Shown here in pieces: positions 35,188-44,008 of a stretch of 64,000 bases of DNA. Below the pieces are notes generated by a model. It did not search any database and was not told the origin of the DNA. It worked only from the letters and a program-made list of their open reading frames with translations. The stretch's first letter is position 1; each line of letters starts with the position of its first letter. The position numbers and the translations under genes are program-made. Source of the DNA: Pseudomonas uvaldensis (GTDB lineage Bacteria; Pseudomonadota; Gammaproteobacteria; Pseudomonadales; Pseudomonadaceae); contig NZ_JAIWKS010000005.1 of the NCBI RefSeq assembly GCF_021271205.1, positions 62,001-126,000 of the forward strand, in the 5' to 3' direction.

Positions 35188-35891
35188 ACCTGTTTTCCTG
35201 GCTGCGCCCGGCCCCGCCCCTGCTGCCGGACGCCTTGCAGCGGCGTCTGGAAAACCTGCCCGTGCCCTCGCCCCTGGGTGAATGCAGCCTGCGAGAACAG
35301 CGTTGGGTGGTGATGGACCTGGAAACCACCGGCCTGAATCTGAATAAGGATCAGGTGTTGTCCATCGGCGCCGTGGTGATCGAAGACGGCGCCATCGACT
35401 TCAGCCAGCAGTTCGAACGCACCCTGCAGTGTGACAAGGAAAAACTGGGGCCAAGCGTGTTGATCCATGGCCTGGCACCCAGCGCGATTGCCGCCGGCAG
35501 CGATCCGGCCGAGGCGCTGTTGGCGTTCATGGAGTTTGTGGGTGACAGCCCATTGATGGCCTTTCATGCACCCTTCGATGCCCACATGCTCGGACGGGCC
35601 TTGAAGGATTACCTGGGTTACCGCTTGCAGCATCCGTTCCTGGATGTGGCGGACCTGGCGCCGATGCTGTGCCCCCAGGCCAGCCTGCGCAAAGCGGGAC
35701 TGGACGACTGGATCGGCTGGTTCAAGCTTGAGGTGCAGGAGCGCCATAACGCCAGCGCCGACGCGCTGGCCACCGCCGAGCTGGCGCTGATCCTGTTCAG
35801 CCGCGCTCGCCAGCAACAAATCCAGAGTCCGCTGGACCTGCAGCAGCGCCTGGGCCAATGGAAACGGCGACAACAGGCCCCTTCGCTTTGA
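35184..35891 (+). CDS. DEDDh 3'-5' exonuclease (DnaQ-like)
   Basis: 235 residues. Exonuclease motif I is D45-L-E47 in VVMDLETTG; motif II is in FHAPFDAHML; motif III is the DEDDh-type HNASADALATAEL. These belong to the DNA polymerase III epsilon/RNase T fold and cleave DNA or RNA from 3' ends. It starts with GTG 35184 in a GTGA overlap with the preceding gene, which puts it under the same control. The N-terminal 40 residues are outside the exonuclease fold. Confidence 0.93.
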   Translation: MNLFSWLRPAPPLLPDALQRRLENLPVPSPLGECSLREQRWVVMDLETTGLNLNKDQVLSIGAVVIEDGAIDFSQQFERTLQCDKEKLGPSVLIHGLAPSAIAAGSDPAEALLAFMEFVGDSPLMAFHAPFDAHMLGRALKDYLGYRLQHPFLDVADLAPMLCPQASLRKAGLDDWIGWFKLEVQERHNASADALATAELALILFSRARQQQIQSPLDLQQRLGQWKRRQQAPSL

Positions 35892-35914
35892 CCTGAGCTG
35901 ACGAACACGGAGCG

Positions 35915-36005
35915 CTTGTGTGAGCGAGCCTGCTCGCGATGGCATCGCCCCGGTCCGACAGGCATACCGGGTTGTCCGCATCGCGAGCAGGCTCGCTCCC
36001 ACAAG
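35915..36005. repeat. REP pair between the exonuclease and sigma factor genes
   Basis: Long inverted arms, 35915-35941 and 35979-36005, with CATCGCGAGCAGGCTCGCTC as the shared core, around a 37-base spacer, with one mismatch near the outer end. It is the CATCGCGAGCAGG subfamily, distinct from the TTCGCGAGCAAGCCCG pairs, and related to 52667-52752. Confidence 0.85.
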
Positions 36006-36083
36006 GGGCCGGCCCTCATGCAGGATGTGCAACACCACCCGACCAGCGCCAATTGCTTTCCCGCCCCCGCCTCTGCCACAATC

Positions 36084-36101
36084 GCGAACAATTCTCGTTA
36101 C
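36084..36101. promoter_or_regulatory. Possible Fur box upstream of the FecI-type sigma factor
   Basis: GCGAACAATTCTCGTTAC resembles the AAT-rich Fur pattern seen before other Pseudomonas iron sigma factor genes (13 of 18 positions of GATAATAATTCTCATTAT by eye). It ends 21 nt before the GTG start, where a repressor would block transcription. Confidence 0.45.
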
Positions 36102-36122
36102 TTAAAACATCGGTGATACTCC

Positions 36123-36641
36123 GTGTCCTCAATTCCTGGCCCCCACAGTGATCTGGTTGGTGCGTTGTACCGTGACCATCGCGGCTGGCTATTGAGTTGG
36201 TTGCGGCGCAACGTGGCTTGTCCACAGCGGGCGGAGGATTTGAGCCAGGATACGTTCGTGCGCCTGCTGGGCCGCGAGGAATTCAAGACTCCCCGCGAAC
36301 CCCGGGCATTCCTGGTTGCCATCGCCAAGGGCCTGCTGTTCGATTACTTCCGTCGGGCGGCGTTGGAACAGGCTTACCTCACCGAACTGATGCTGATTCC
36401 CGAAGACGAACAGCCGTCGCTGGAAGAACAGCAACTGATCCTCGAAGACCTCAAGCACATCGATCGTCTGCTCGGCCAGTTGTCGAGCAAGGCCCGGGCC
36501 GCCTTCCTTTATAACCGCCTCGACGGCCTCGGCCATGCCGAGATCGCTGAGCGCCTGGGGGTTTCGGTTCCGAGGGTGCGTCAGTACCTGGCCCAGGGCA
36601 TGCGCCAGTGCTACATCGCACTGTATGGGGAGCCGACATGA
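36123..36641 (+). CDS. FecI-family ECF sigma factor (fox-like system)
   Basis: 172 residues. Region 2 (LYRDHRGWLLSWLRRNVACPQRAEDLSQDTFVRLL) and region 4 (RAAFLYNRLDGLGHAEIAERLGVSVPRVRQYLAQGM) are clear. It should direct transcription of the TonB-dependent receptor gene once the FecR-type protein passes on the signal. The start is GTG 36123; the stop overlaps the ATG of the fecR-like gene (36638). Gene order sigma-FecR-receptor-PepSY matches foxI-foxR-foxA-foxB in P. aeruginosa as I recall, but I leave the symbol blank. Confidence 0.94.
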   Translation: MSSIPGPHSDLVGALYRDHRGWLLSWLRRNVACPQRAEDLSQDTFVRLLGREEFKTPREPRAFLVAIAKGLLFDYFRRAALEQAYLTELMLIPEDEQPSLEEQQLILEDLKHIDRLLGQLSSKARAAFLYNRLDGLGHAEIAERLGVSVPRVRQYLAQGMRQCYIALYGEPT

Positions 36642-37618
36642 GCCCGGCCCATTCCAAACCGGTGTCCTCCAAAGTCCTGGATACGGCCATCGCCTGGCAA
36701 TTGTCCCTGGATTCAGGCAGCGGCAGCCCTCAGGATCGCGAGGCGTTCGCGCAATGGCACGCCGCCGACGAAGAACATGCCCGGGCCTGGCAGCAACTGG
36801 GCATGCTGGATCAGCGTTTCAGTGTTGCCAGCGGCCCCGCACGGGCCGCGCTGCTGCAATCGAGAGTGAGCATCCGGCGTCGGCTGCGCAAGGCAGGCAG
36901 CGGCCTGGCCAGTATTGTCGCGGTCATCGGCCTGGCACTGTTCGCCGGGGAGCGTTTCCTGCCGCTGGATTACTGGCTGGCCGACCAGCGCACCGCCACC
37001 GGCGAACAGCGCACCTTGCGCCTGGCCGATGGCACGCTGATCAACCTCAACACCCACAGCGCGCTGAATGTGCGCTTCGACGACCAGCAACGGCGCATCG
37101 TCCTCCAGGAAGGCGAGATCCTGGTGGAGACCGGCCACAACGACCCCCGTCCGTTCATCGTCGAAACCCGCGAAGGCAGCCTGCGTGCCCTGGGCACACG
37201 GTTCCTGGTCAAGCGCGAAGAAGACGCCACGCGCCTGAGTGTTTTGCAATCCGCCGTGGCGGCCCATCCCCAGGCATCGGCGCAGGAACAGATCCTGCGC
37301 GAAGGTCAGCAAGTGTTGATGCGTCGCGATGGCTTCGGATCGACGCAGGCGTTGCCCCTCGGCGCCGATGCCTGGACCCGAGGGATGCTGGTGGTGGACA
37401 ACGCCCGCCTCGGGGACCTGGTCGATGAGCTGGGCCGCTACCGCCGTGGCTACCTGGGCGTTGCGCCACAGGTGGCCGACCTGCGCATCACCGGCAGCTT
37501 CCCGCTGCACGACACCGACCTGGCCCTGGCCGCGCTGCTGCCGACCTTACCGGTGCAGATCGAGCATCACACACGGTGGTGGGTGAAGGTGGGGCCGAGG
37601 ACTGGGGTCAAGCCCTGA
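36638..37618 (+). CDS. FecR-type transmembrane sigma factor regulator
   Basis: 326 residues. An N-terminal cytoplasmic domain (QWHAADEEHARAWQQLG) that binds the sigma factor is followed by one membrane helix near residues 86-104 (LASIVAVIGLALFAGERF) and a periplasmic FecR domain (LADGTLINLNTHSALNVRF, IVETREGSLRALGTRFLVK). It relays the state of the receptor to the sigma factor. Overlaps the sigma factor gene by four bases; 161 nt precede the receptor gene, where the sigma-dependent promoter should lie. Confidence 0.95.
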   Translation: MSPAHSKPVSSKVLDTAIAWQLSLDSGSGSPQDREAFAQWHAADEEHARAWQQLGMLDQRFSVASGPARAALLQSRVSIRRRLRKAGSGLASIVAVIGLALFAGERFLPLDYWLADQRTATGEQRTLRLADGTLINLNTHSALNVRFDDQQRRIVLQEGEILVETGHNDPRPFIVETREGSLRALGTRFLVKREEDATRLSVLQSAVAAHPQASAQEQILREGQQVLMRRDGFGSTQALPLGADAWTRGMLVVDNARLGDLVDELGRYRRGYLGVAPQVADLRITGSFPLHDTDLALAALLPTLPVQIEHHTRWWVKVGPRTGVKP

Positions 37619-37779
37619 GAGGACTTTCTGTCAGGCAAGCCGTCTTCGCGAAGAGGCCCCTTGGCCTCCCCACAAAAATCCAGACCTGAATCTAAATTAT
37701 TTTCATCCACCCCTATCACTTTTCAATTTTCATCCGGCATCCAGGCAATTGAGAAATATTTCCATTCAGGAGTCGCCGT

Positions 37780-40218
37780 ATGTCCCGTCCGCTAGACACC
37801 CTGTTGCGCCCCAGCCTGTTGGCCGTTGCCATTGCCTTTGCCGCCCCGTTGGCCAGCGGCCCGTTGCTGGCAGCCGAACAGGCTTCCAGCGTGCGCGCCT
37901 ACAACCTGCCTTCCGCGCCATTGGCCAGCACCCTTAACCAGATTGCCAGCCAGGCCGGCCTCGCCTTGAGTCTGAACCCTTCCCTGGTTTCGGGTAAGCA
38001 TTCGGCTCCGGTCCAGGGCCAGTTCGATGCCATCGGCGCATTGCGTGAAGCCTTGCGCGGCACCGGCCTGCAACTGGAACAGAGCAGCGCCGGCACCTAC
38101 AGCCTGGCCGCCGTGCCCGAAGGCATCATGGCCCTGCCGGAAACCAGCGTGATCGGCGCCGGTATCGGAGAAACCGCGTGGGGCCCGACCGAAGGTTATG
38201 CGGTCACCCGCACCGCCGCCGGCACCAAGACCGATACTCCGATTGTCGAACTGCCACGCTCGGTTTCCGTGGTCACGCGCCAGCAAATGGAAGACCGCTC
38301 CGTCCTCAACCTCAACGATGCCCTACGCTACACCGCTGGCGTGCAGAGCAGCGGCTACGGCTCGGACTCGCGAAACGACTGGTTGTTGGTACGCGGCTTC
38401 GTGCCGACCCAGTTCCTCGATGGCCTGCCATTGCCCAAGGGCAACTACGTGACGCCGAAAATCGAGACCTGGAACCTGGAACGCATCGCCGTGTTGCGCG
38501 GCCCGGCCTCCTCGGTCTACGGCCAGACGCCACCGGGCGGCATGCTGGACATGGTCAGCCGTCGCCCACAGGCCGAGAGCAGTCATGAAGTGGAAGTACA
38601 GGCCGGCAGCTACGAGCACAAGCAGATCAATTTCGACAGCACCGGCAAGGTCGATGACGAAGGCCAGTTCCTTTATCGGGTCAGCGGCACCGTGCGCGAC
38701 AGCAATTCCCAGGTCGATCACATTCCGGACAAGCGCTACAACCTCGCGCCGAGCCTGACCTGGAACATCAACGACGACACTCGCCTGACCTTGCTGTCCC
38801 AGTTCACCCGCGACGACACCGGTATTACCGGGCAATTCCTGCCATTGCAGGGCACCAAGCTGTCTTCGCCGGCGGGCAAGATTTCCCATCACAAGAACCT
38901 GGGGGATCCGGAGTGGGAATTCTATGACCGTACCTACTACGCACTTGGCTACGCGTTCGAACATCGCCTGAACGATACCTGGCAGTTCCGTCAGAACCTG
39001 CGCTATACCAAGAGCGACCTGGAGACCCAGGGCATCTCCGCTGGCGGACAATTCTGGCCAGCGGGGCCTGACGAGGCGGTAAGCGCCGATGGCACCATCA
39101 AGCGCAGCGCCAGTGTCATCGATGAAGACATCAGCCAGTTCGCTGTGGATAACAACTTCCAGGCCGACTTCCAAACCGGCGTTCTCAGCCACACCTTGCT
39201 GCTGGGCCTGGATCACCAGCGCTCGAACAGCAATGCGCGCTGGGACTGGGGCTCAAACGGTGTGCCGACCAGCAACATCCACAACCCGATCTACGGACAG
39301 GATTTCTCCAACGTCCAGTACTTCACCATGTATGACTACAACCAGAAGACCAACCAGACCGGCCTCTACATCCAGGACCAGATGGCCCTGGACAACTGGC
39401 GCCTGACCCTCGGTGGTCGTGAAGACTGGATCCATACCGGCACCGAGTTCCACAACCTGAACAACGTCACCAACACTCAGCGGGACAAGAAATTCAGCGG
39501 CAACGCCGCCCTGAGCTACGTCTTCGATAACGGCGTAACACCTTACATTTCTTTCGCCCAGTCCTTCCAGGCCGCGGCCGGCTCGACGGTCAATAGCACC
39601 GATGCGTTCAAACCGACCGAGGGTGAGCAGTACGAGGCCGGGATCAAGTACCAGCCCCCTGGCACCAAGACGTTACTGACCGCCGCAGTGTTCGACCTGA
39701 CCCAGAAGAACAACGCCGTGAGCGAAAACAACATCACCCGCCAGGTGGGCGAAGTCCAGATCCGAGGCCTGGAGCTGGAAGCGTCGGGTGACGTAACCGA
39801 CAACCTGAAACTCATCGGTTCCTACACCTACAACGACAGCGAAATCACCAAAGGCACCGCAGCCGAAAAAGGCAAGCGCATGGCCCAGGTGCCGCGCAAC
39901 CAGGCCACCGCATGGGCCGATTACACCTGGCACAACGGCCTGCTGGATGGCTTCGGCGTGGGAGCAGGCGTGCGTTATGTCGGTGACACCTATGGCAATA
40001 CCACCAACACCGATTGGGGCCATGTCGGCTCCTACACCGTGTACGACGCCTCGGCCCATTACGACCTGGGCCGCCTGAACAAGACCCTCAAGGGGGTTAC
40101 GGTGGCGGTGGACGCGAAGAACATCTTCAACAAGGACTACCTGTCCACTTGCGACGGTTTCTATTGCTACTACGGCGACCAACGCAACGTCGTTGCTAGC
40201 GTGAATTACAAATGGTAA
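37780..40218 (+). CDS. TonB-dependent siderophore receptor with signalling domain
   Basis: 812 residues. A signal peptide ends near ALLAAEQA (residue 29-30). An STN signalling domain (about 38-105) marks it as a surface-signalling transducer, followed by the plug (TDTPIVELPRSVSVVTRQQM) and a 22-strand barrel ending in the terminal aromatic NYKW. The plug carries RNDWLLVRGFVPTQFLDG and SSVYGQTPPGGMLDMVSRRP, normal for ferrichrome/ferrioxamine-type receptors. The sigma/anti-sigma pair and PepSY neighbour support a hydroxamate siderophore, most likely ferrioxamine or ferrichrome; the exact ligand is inferred. A strong hairpin follows. Confidence 0.93.
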   Translation: MSRPLDTLLRPSLLAVAIAFAAPLASGPLLAAEQASSVRAYNLPSAPLASTLNQIASQAGLALSLNPSLVSGKHSAPVQGQFDAIGALREALRGTGLQLEQSSAGTYSLAAVPEGIMALPETSVIGAGIGETAWGPTEGYAVTRTAAGTKTDTPIVELPRSVSVVTRQQMEDRSVLNLNDALRYTAGVQSSGYGSDSRNDWLLVRGFVPTQFLDGLPLPKGNYVTPKIETWNLERIAVLRGPASSVYGQTPPGGMLDMVSRRPQAESSHEVEVQAGSYEHKQINFDSTGKVDDEGQFLYRVSGTVRDSNSQVDHIPDKRYNLAPSLTWNINDDTRLTLLSQFTRDDTGITGQFLPLQGTKLSSPAGKISHHKNLGDPEWEFYDRTYYALGYAFEHRLNDTWQFRQNLRYTKSDLETQGISAGGQFWPAGPDEAVSADGTIKRSASVIDEDISQFAVDNNFQADFQTGVLSHTLLLGLDHQRSNSNARWDWGSNGVPTSNIHNPIYGQDFSNVQYFTMYDYNQKTNQTGLYIQDQMALDNWRLTLGGREDWIHTGTEFHNLNNVTNTQRDKKFSGNAALSYVFDNGVTPYISFAQSFQAAAGSTVNSTDAFKPTEGEQYEAGIKYQPPGTKTLLTAAVFDLTQKNNAVSENNITRQVGEVQIRGLELEASGDVTDNLKLIGSYTYNDSEITKGTAAEKGKRMAQVPRNQATAWADYTWHNGLLDGFGVGAGVRYVGDTYGNTTNTDWGHVGSYTVYDASAHYDLGRLNKTLKGVTVAVDAKNIFNKDYLSTCDGFYCYYGDQRNVVASVNYKW

Positions 40219-40251
40219 TCGGTTAGCCTTTGCGGCAAACCTTTCGAGGGT

Positions 40252-40287
40252 CGGCCGTGGCGAGGGATTTTCCTCTCGCCACGGCCG
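40252..40287 (+). terminator. Hairpin between receptor and PepSY genes
   Basis: GGCCGTGGCGAG (40253-40264) and CTCGCCACGGCC (40275-40286) are perfect 12-base arms around GGATTTTCCT. CCCTTTT follows shortly after. It probably lowers but does not abolish transcription into the PepSY gene 25 nt on. Confidence 0.75.
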
Positions 40288-40311
40288 GTCCCTTTTGCAT
40301 CCGGATCCTTC

Positions 40312-41442
40312 ATGAAAAGCAAAACCATCCGCCGCTGGTCGTTCATCCACACCTGGACCAGCCTGATCTGCACGGTGTTCCTGCTGATGCTGGCGATCAC
40401 CGGGTTACCGCTGATTTTCCATCATGAAATCGAACACTTGCTGGGCGATGCTCCCGAGTTCCGGGAGATGCCCGTCGACACGCCACACCTGGACCTTCAG
40501 CAACTGGTGGAAAAAGCCAAGGCCCATCGTCCGGGTGAAGTGGTCCAGTATTTTGGCTGGGACGAAGACGAACCCAACGGCGTCATCACCATCATGGCGC
40601 CGACGCCGGACACCGAGCCCAACGCCTCCCACACCTTCATGCTCGATGCGCGCACTGGCGAAGCCCTGGAAATGCCTTCCGCCAATGGCGGCTTCATGAT
40701 GGTCATGCTGCGCCTGCACGTGGACATGTTCGCTGGGTTGCCCGGCAAGCTGCTGCTGGCGTTCATGGGGCTGTTGTTCGTGATTGCCATCATTTCCGGC
40801 GTGGTCCTGTACCTGCCGTTCATGCGGCGCCTGAAGTTCGCCACGGTGCGCCAGGACAAATCCACCCGCCTGCGCTGGCTCGATCTGCATAACCTGATCG
40901 GCGTGGTCACGCTGGTCTGGGCGCTGACCGTAGGCGTCACCGGAGTCATTGCCGCCTGTGCCGACCTGATCATTGCGGCCTGGCGCAACGACAGCCTCAG
41001 CGCGATGGTCGAGCCCTACCGCAACGCTCCGCCGCTGACTCAGTTGGCGCCGGCTACCCACCTGCTCGACATCGCCAAGGAAGCCGCGCCAGGCATGGAG
41101 CCCAGTTTTATCGCATTCCCCGGCACGCTGTTCTCCAGCCAGCATCACTATGGCGTGTTCATGAAAGGCAACACCCACCTGACCTCCCACCTGCTCACAC
41201 CGGTATTGATCGACGCCAGCACCCTGCAGGTCACCGCCGTGGCCGAGCGGCCTTGGTACATGGACGTCATGAGCCTGTCCCTGCCCCTGCATTTCGGCGA
41301 TTACGGCGGCAGGCCCATGCAGATTTTCTGGGCGACCCTCGACGTATTGACCATTATCGTCCTCGGCAGCGGTGTTTATCTGTGGGTAGTGCGGCGCAAA
41401 GCAGCCAGACGGGCAACCGTTGGCGCGGAGGTCGCCTCATGA
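40312..41442 (+). CDS. PepSY-associated membrane protein, siderophore reductase-like
   Basis: 376 residues with four predicted membrane helices: near 16-37, 137-162, 190-215 and 340-362. The PepSY_TM family hallmark is the N-terminal RRWSFIHTWTSLICTVFLLMLAITGLPL, with conserved histidines (HTW, HHEIEHL, LHVDMFAGLPG, DLHNLIG) that may bind haem. Homologues in P. aeruginosa fox and related clusters reduce iron-siderophore complexes at the inner membrane. The stop overlaps the start of the small gene 41439 in an ATGA junction. Confidence 0.9.
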   Translation: MKSKTIRRWSFIHTWTSLICTVFLLMLAITGLPLIFHHEIEHLLGDAPEFREMPVDTPHLDLQQLVEKAKAHRPGEVVQYFGWDEDEPNGVITIMAPTPDTEPNASHTFMLDARTGEALEMPSANGGFMMVMLRLHVDMFAGLPGKLLLAFMGLLFVIAIISGVVLYLPFMRRLKFATVRQDKSTRLRWLDLHNLIGVVTLVWALTVGVTGVIAACADLIIAAWRNDSLSAMVEPYRNAPPLTQLAPATHLLDIAKEAAPGMEPSFIAFPGTLFSSQHHYGVFMKGNTHLTSHLLTPVLIDASTLQVTAVAERPWYMDVMSLSLPLHFGDYGGRPMQIFWATLDVLTIIVLGSGVYLWVVRRKAARRATVGAEVAS

Positions 41443-41618
41443 AACCCCGGCAGTCGAGTTTCTGGAAGGTGTTCGGCGCGCCCATTGCCATCGGCGCTCT
41501 TTGTGCGGCCGGATTGTTCAGCGCATTGCTGGGCGACGGCCCATGGGACGCGGTGAGTTGGCTGGGGCTGGGCCTTCCTTGTGTATTGGCGATGTGGGGA
41601 CTGGTCCCCCGTCGCTGA
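41439..41618 (+). CDS. Small membrane protein linked to the PepSY gene
   Basis: 59 residues starting MKPRQSSFWKVFGAPIAIGA, with two hydrophobic stretches (APIAIGALCAAGLFSALLG and AVSWLGLGLPCVLAMWGLV) and a basic C-terminus. It begins at the ATGA junction with the PepSY gene and so is coupled to it. Such short partners of PepSY reductases occur in other iron loci; a function as an assembly or stability factor is my inference. Confidence 0.8.
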   Translation: MKPRQSSFWKVFGAPIAIGALCAAGLFSALLGDGPWDAVSWLGLGLPCVLAMWGLVPRR

Positions 41619-41700
41619 GTCATCCGGCGTGTCCCATTTGCCTTGAGCCCAAGGTAACGCGCTATGCTGCGCAACCAGTCCTATTGACCGAGACGCTGCC

Positions 41701-42330
41701 ATGTCCACACCCAGCATGACGCTGTTCTACAACCCCGCCTCCCCCTTCGTTCGCAAGGTCCTGGTGCTGCTGCACGAAACCGGCCAGCAGGATCGCGTGG
41801 GGTTGCAACTCAGCCAGCTCACGCCGGTCAAGCCGGATCGGGCGCTCATCGATGACAACCCGTTGAGCAAGATCCCGGCCTTGCGCCTGGCGAACGGCAG
41901 CGTGATCCATGACAGCCGCGTCATCCTCGACTATCTCGACCACCAGCACGTCGGCAATCCGCTGATTCCCCGGGATGGCGCGGCCCGCTGGCGGCGCCTG
42001 ACCCTGGCTTCCCTGGCCGACGGAATCATGGATGCGGCGGTGATGATCCGCTACGAAACCGCCCTGCGTCCCACGGAAAAACACTGGGACGAATGGCTCG
42101 ATGCGCAACGGGACAAGATCCGCCGCGCCCTGGGCGTGCTCGAAGCCGAAGCCATTGCAGAACTGGCCAGCCATTTCGATGTGGCGTCCATCAGCGTGGC
42201 CTGTGCCTTGGGCTACCTGGACCTGCGCCATCCGGACCTGGAATGGCGCAAGCACAATCCGCAATTGGCGGCTTGGTTTGCCGAGGTGAGCTTGCGGCCT
42301 TCGATGGTGGAGACGGTGCCCAGGGTCTAG
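41701..42330 (+). CDS. Glutathione S-transferase family protein
   Basis: 209 residues with the thioredoxin-like N-domain (LFYNPASPFVRKVLVLLHE; the S in NPASPFVRK is the likely catalytic residue) and a helical C-domain (SHFDVASISVACALGYLDLR). The IPAL and DSRVILDYLD motifs for glutathione binding are present. The substrate is unknown. Start is ATG 41701; ATG 41716 is possible. It follows the iron operon by 82 nt but has no functional link to it that I can see. Confidence 0.92.
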   Translation: MSTPSMTLFYNPASPFVRKVLVLLHETGQQDRVGLQLSQLTPVKPDRALIDDNPLSKIPALRLANGSVIHDSRVILDYLDHQHVGNPLIPRDGAARWRRLTLASLADGIMDAAVMIRYETALRPTEKHWDEWLDAQRDKIRRALGVLEAEAIAELASHFDVASISVACALGYLDLRHPDLEWRKHNPQLAAWFAEVSLRPSMVETVPRV

Positions 42331-42354
42331 ATCTGCATTGACCGATCCGGCCTC

Positions 42355-42418
42355 TTCGCGAGCAAGCCCGCTCCCACAGGATCTGCGCCGTCCCTGTGGG
42401 AGCGGGCTTGCTCGCGAA
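42355..42418. repeat. REP pair between GST and creD
   Basis: Perfect 26-base inverted arms, 42355-42380 and 42393-42418, of the TTCGCGAGCAAGCCCGCTCC family with a short 12-base spacer. This is the tightest pair in the window and would form an extended hairpin on either strand. Confidence 0.92.
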
Positions 42419-42511
42419 CGGGCCGACACGGATCCAAAGGAAACAACCCGCAAACCAGCGCCACCAGGGCTTCCCCCAACCGCTGATCCTCACGCAACCC
42501 CAACGACCGAC

Positions 42512-43885
42512 TCATTTCACCTCTCCCAGATCGAAGGTCATTGCGGCAGCAGGCTTGGCCCCCACTCCATACCAGTCCAGCTTGCGGGTCAGCACCATGA
42601 ACACCCCCAACAGGCCGAACAACAGCAGCGAGCCCATCAACAGCGCGTAGTCCTCGGCGCTCAGCAAGCCGTAGAGCAAGGCGTACAGCGCCGCCAGCCC
42701 CGCCGAGAAGCCCAGGCCATGGCTCACGCTGCGCAGCACATGGCACACATAGAATCCAATCAGCAGCACACAGGCACTGGCCGACAACAGGTACGCCAGA
42801 GCAAAGCCGATGTGCTCCGACAGTGACAACAGCAACAGGTAGAAAAACGCAAGCGCCACGCCCACCAACGCGTACTGGACCGGGTGCACCGCCAGGCTCT
42901 TGAGCACTTCGAAGAGGAAGAAACCGGCAAAGGTCAGGGCTACGAACAGCAGCGCATATTTAATCGCCCGATCACTCTTGAGGTACTGATCCACCGGATC
43001 GATGAAGCTCACCCCGAAGGCCCGGCTGCGGAAGGTTTCACAGCCTTCGCTCGACACACAGTCCGCCAGCGCTTCTTCGAGGTTGGTGGAAAAGAACGAA
43101 GTCTGCCAATCGGCACTGAAACCCTGCTCGTTGATTTCGCGATTGGTCGGCAAGTAATGACCGATGAAGCTGGGGTGCGGCCAGTCGGCGCTCAAGTGCA
43201 CTTTGCTGGTCTTGCCCACCGGCAAAATCTGTAGCTCGCCAGTGCCTTGCAGGCTCAGGTCGAAACCGAAGGTCAGCTCGGCGACATTCTGGCCGTTGAC
43301 CATCGGCAACGGCACATGCACCCCCTGCCCCAGCCAGCCAACCCGCGAGCCGGGCAGGAAATCGACGGTCTGTTGGTTGAGCGTCATGGTCAGGGCATTC
43401 TCGATACCACGGATGTCGCTGATGCCCACGGTCAGGTAGGGTTCGTCGAAGCGATAATCGGCCACTTCCTTGGCTGACAGACCAAAGCGCTCGGGCACCT
43501 TGAAACGGCCATCGATCCGGCTCGCAGCATGGAACAACCGCGCCTCGTAAATACCCCGGGCACGGGTTTCGGTCCGGACCTGACCGTCGAGTTCGAATTG
43601 CTCCGGCAGGAAATACAACTCGCCCTTATGCTCGACGGTTTCCAGGAAACGCACACCGGTCTTCTCGTTGGTGTTCCAGACCCGCACGTCCTTGCGAAAC
43701 GGCACCACAATCATCGGCCCGATGAGCTGCTGGCTATGGCTGGAACTGCTGGCAATCTCCTGCAACACGCCATCACGCAGGGACTGGCGCTCATCGATGA
43801 GCCCGCTGATCATCAGCAGCGGGATCATCAGCAAGAGAATCAATAAGGCGATCATGCCCAGTTTTATGGCGAGACTGCGGTTCAT
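42512..43885 (-). CDS. creD: CreD, inner membrane protein
   Basis: 457 residues from ATG 43885. One N-terminal membrane helix (LGMIALLILLLMIPLLMISGL), a long periplasmic region and a cluster of five or six C-terminal helices from about residue 305 give the CreD/CetL pattern. CreD is induced by CreBC and affects envelope integrity and beta-lactam response. The frame is open upstream to 43999, but MNRSLAIKLG is the family start. It is downstream of creC with a 123-nt gap. Confidence 0.93.
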   Translation of the reverse strand: MNRSLAIKLGMIALLILLLMIPLLMISGLIDERQSLRDGVLQEIASSSSHSQQLIGPMIVVPFRKDVRVWNTNEKTGVRFLETVEHKGELYFLPEQFELDGQVRTETRARGIYEARLFHAASRIDGRFKVPERFGLSAKEVADYRFDEPYLTVGISDIRGIENALTMTLNQQTVDFLPGSRVGWLGQGVHVPLPMVNGQNVAELTFGFDLSLQGTGELQILPVGKTSKVHLSADWPHPSFIGHYLPTNREINEQGFSADWQTSFFSTNLEEALADCVSSEGCETFRSRAFGVSFIDPVDQYLKSDRAIKYALLFVALTFAGFFLFEVLKSLAVHPVQYALVGVALAFFYLLLLSLSEHIGFALAYLLSASACVLLIGFYVCHVLRSVSHGLGFSAGLAALYALLYGLLSAEDYALLMGSLLLFGLLGVFMVLTRKLDWYGVGAKPAAAMTFDLGEVK

Positions 43886-44008
43886 GTGGGGCTCTCCCTG
43901 TTCGAATGGGGAGAGTCTGGCGAGCTTGTGTGGGGTGTTTATGGGGTGAATGTGGAGATTGTGTGGAGACTGTACGGGACCTGCTCGCGAAGGCCGCACC
44001 GCGGAATT

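Noticed and set aside
33253..35891. A defence system made of a sensor with nucleotidyltransferase and a nuclease
   Set aside because: The layout is suggestive, but the pair is surrounded by core genes, has normal composition, and is known to me in many proteobacteria. I report it as a signalling pair, not as defence.
37619..37779. A specific sigma-factor promoter before the receptor gene
   Set aside because: The 161-nt gap must hold it, but I cannot point to a reliable -35/-10 pair for this FecI-type factor without related sequences.
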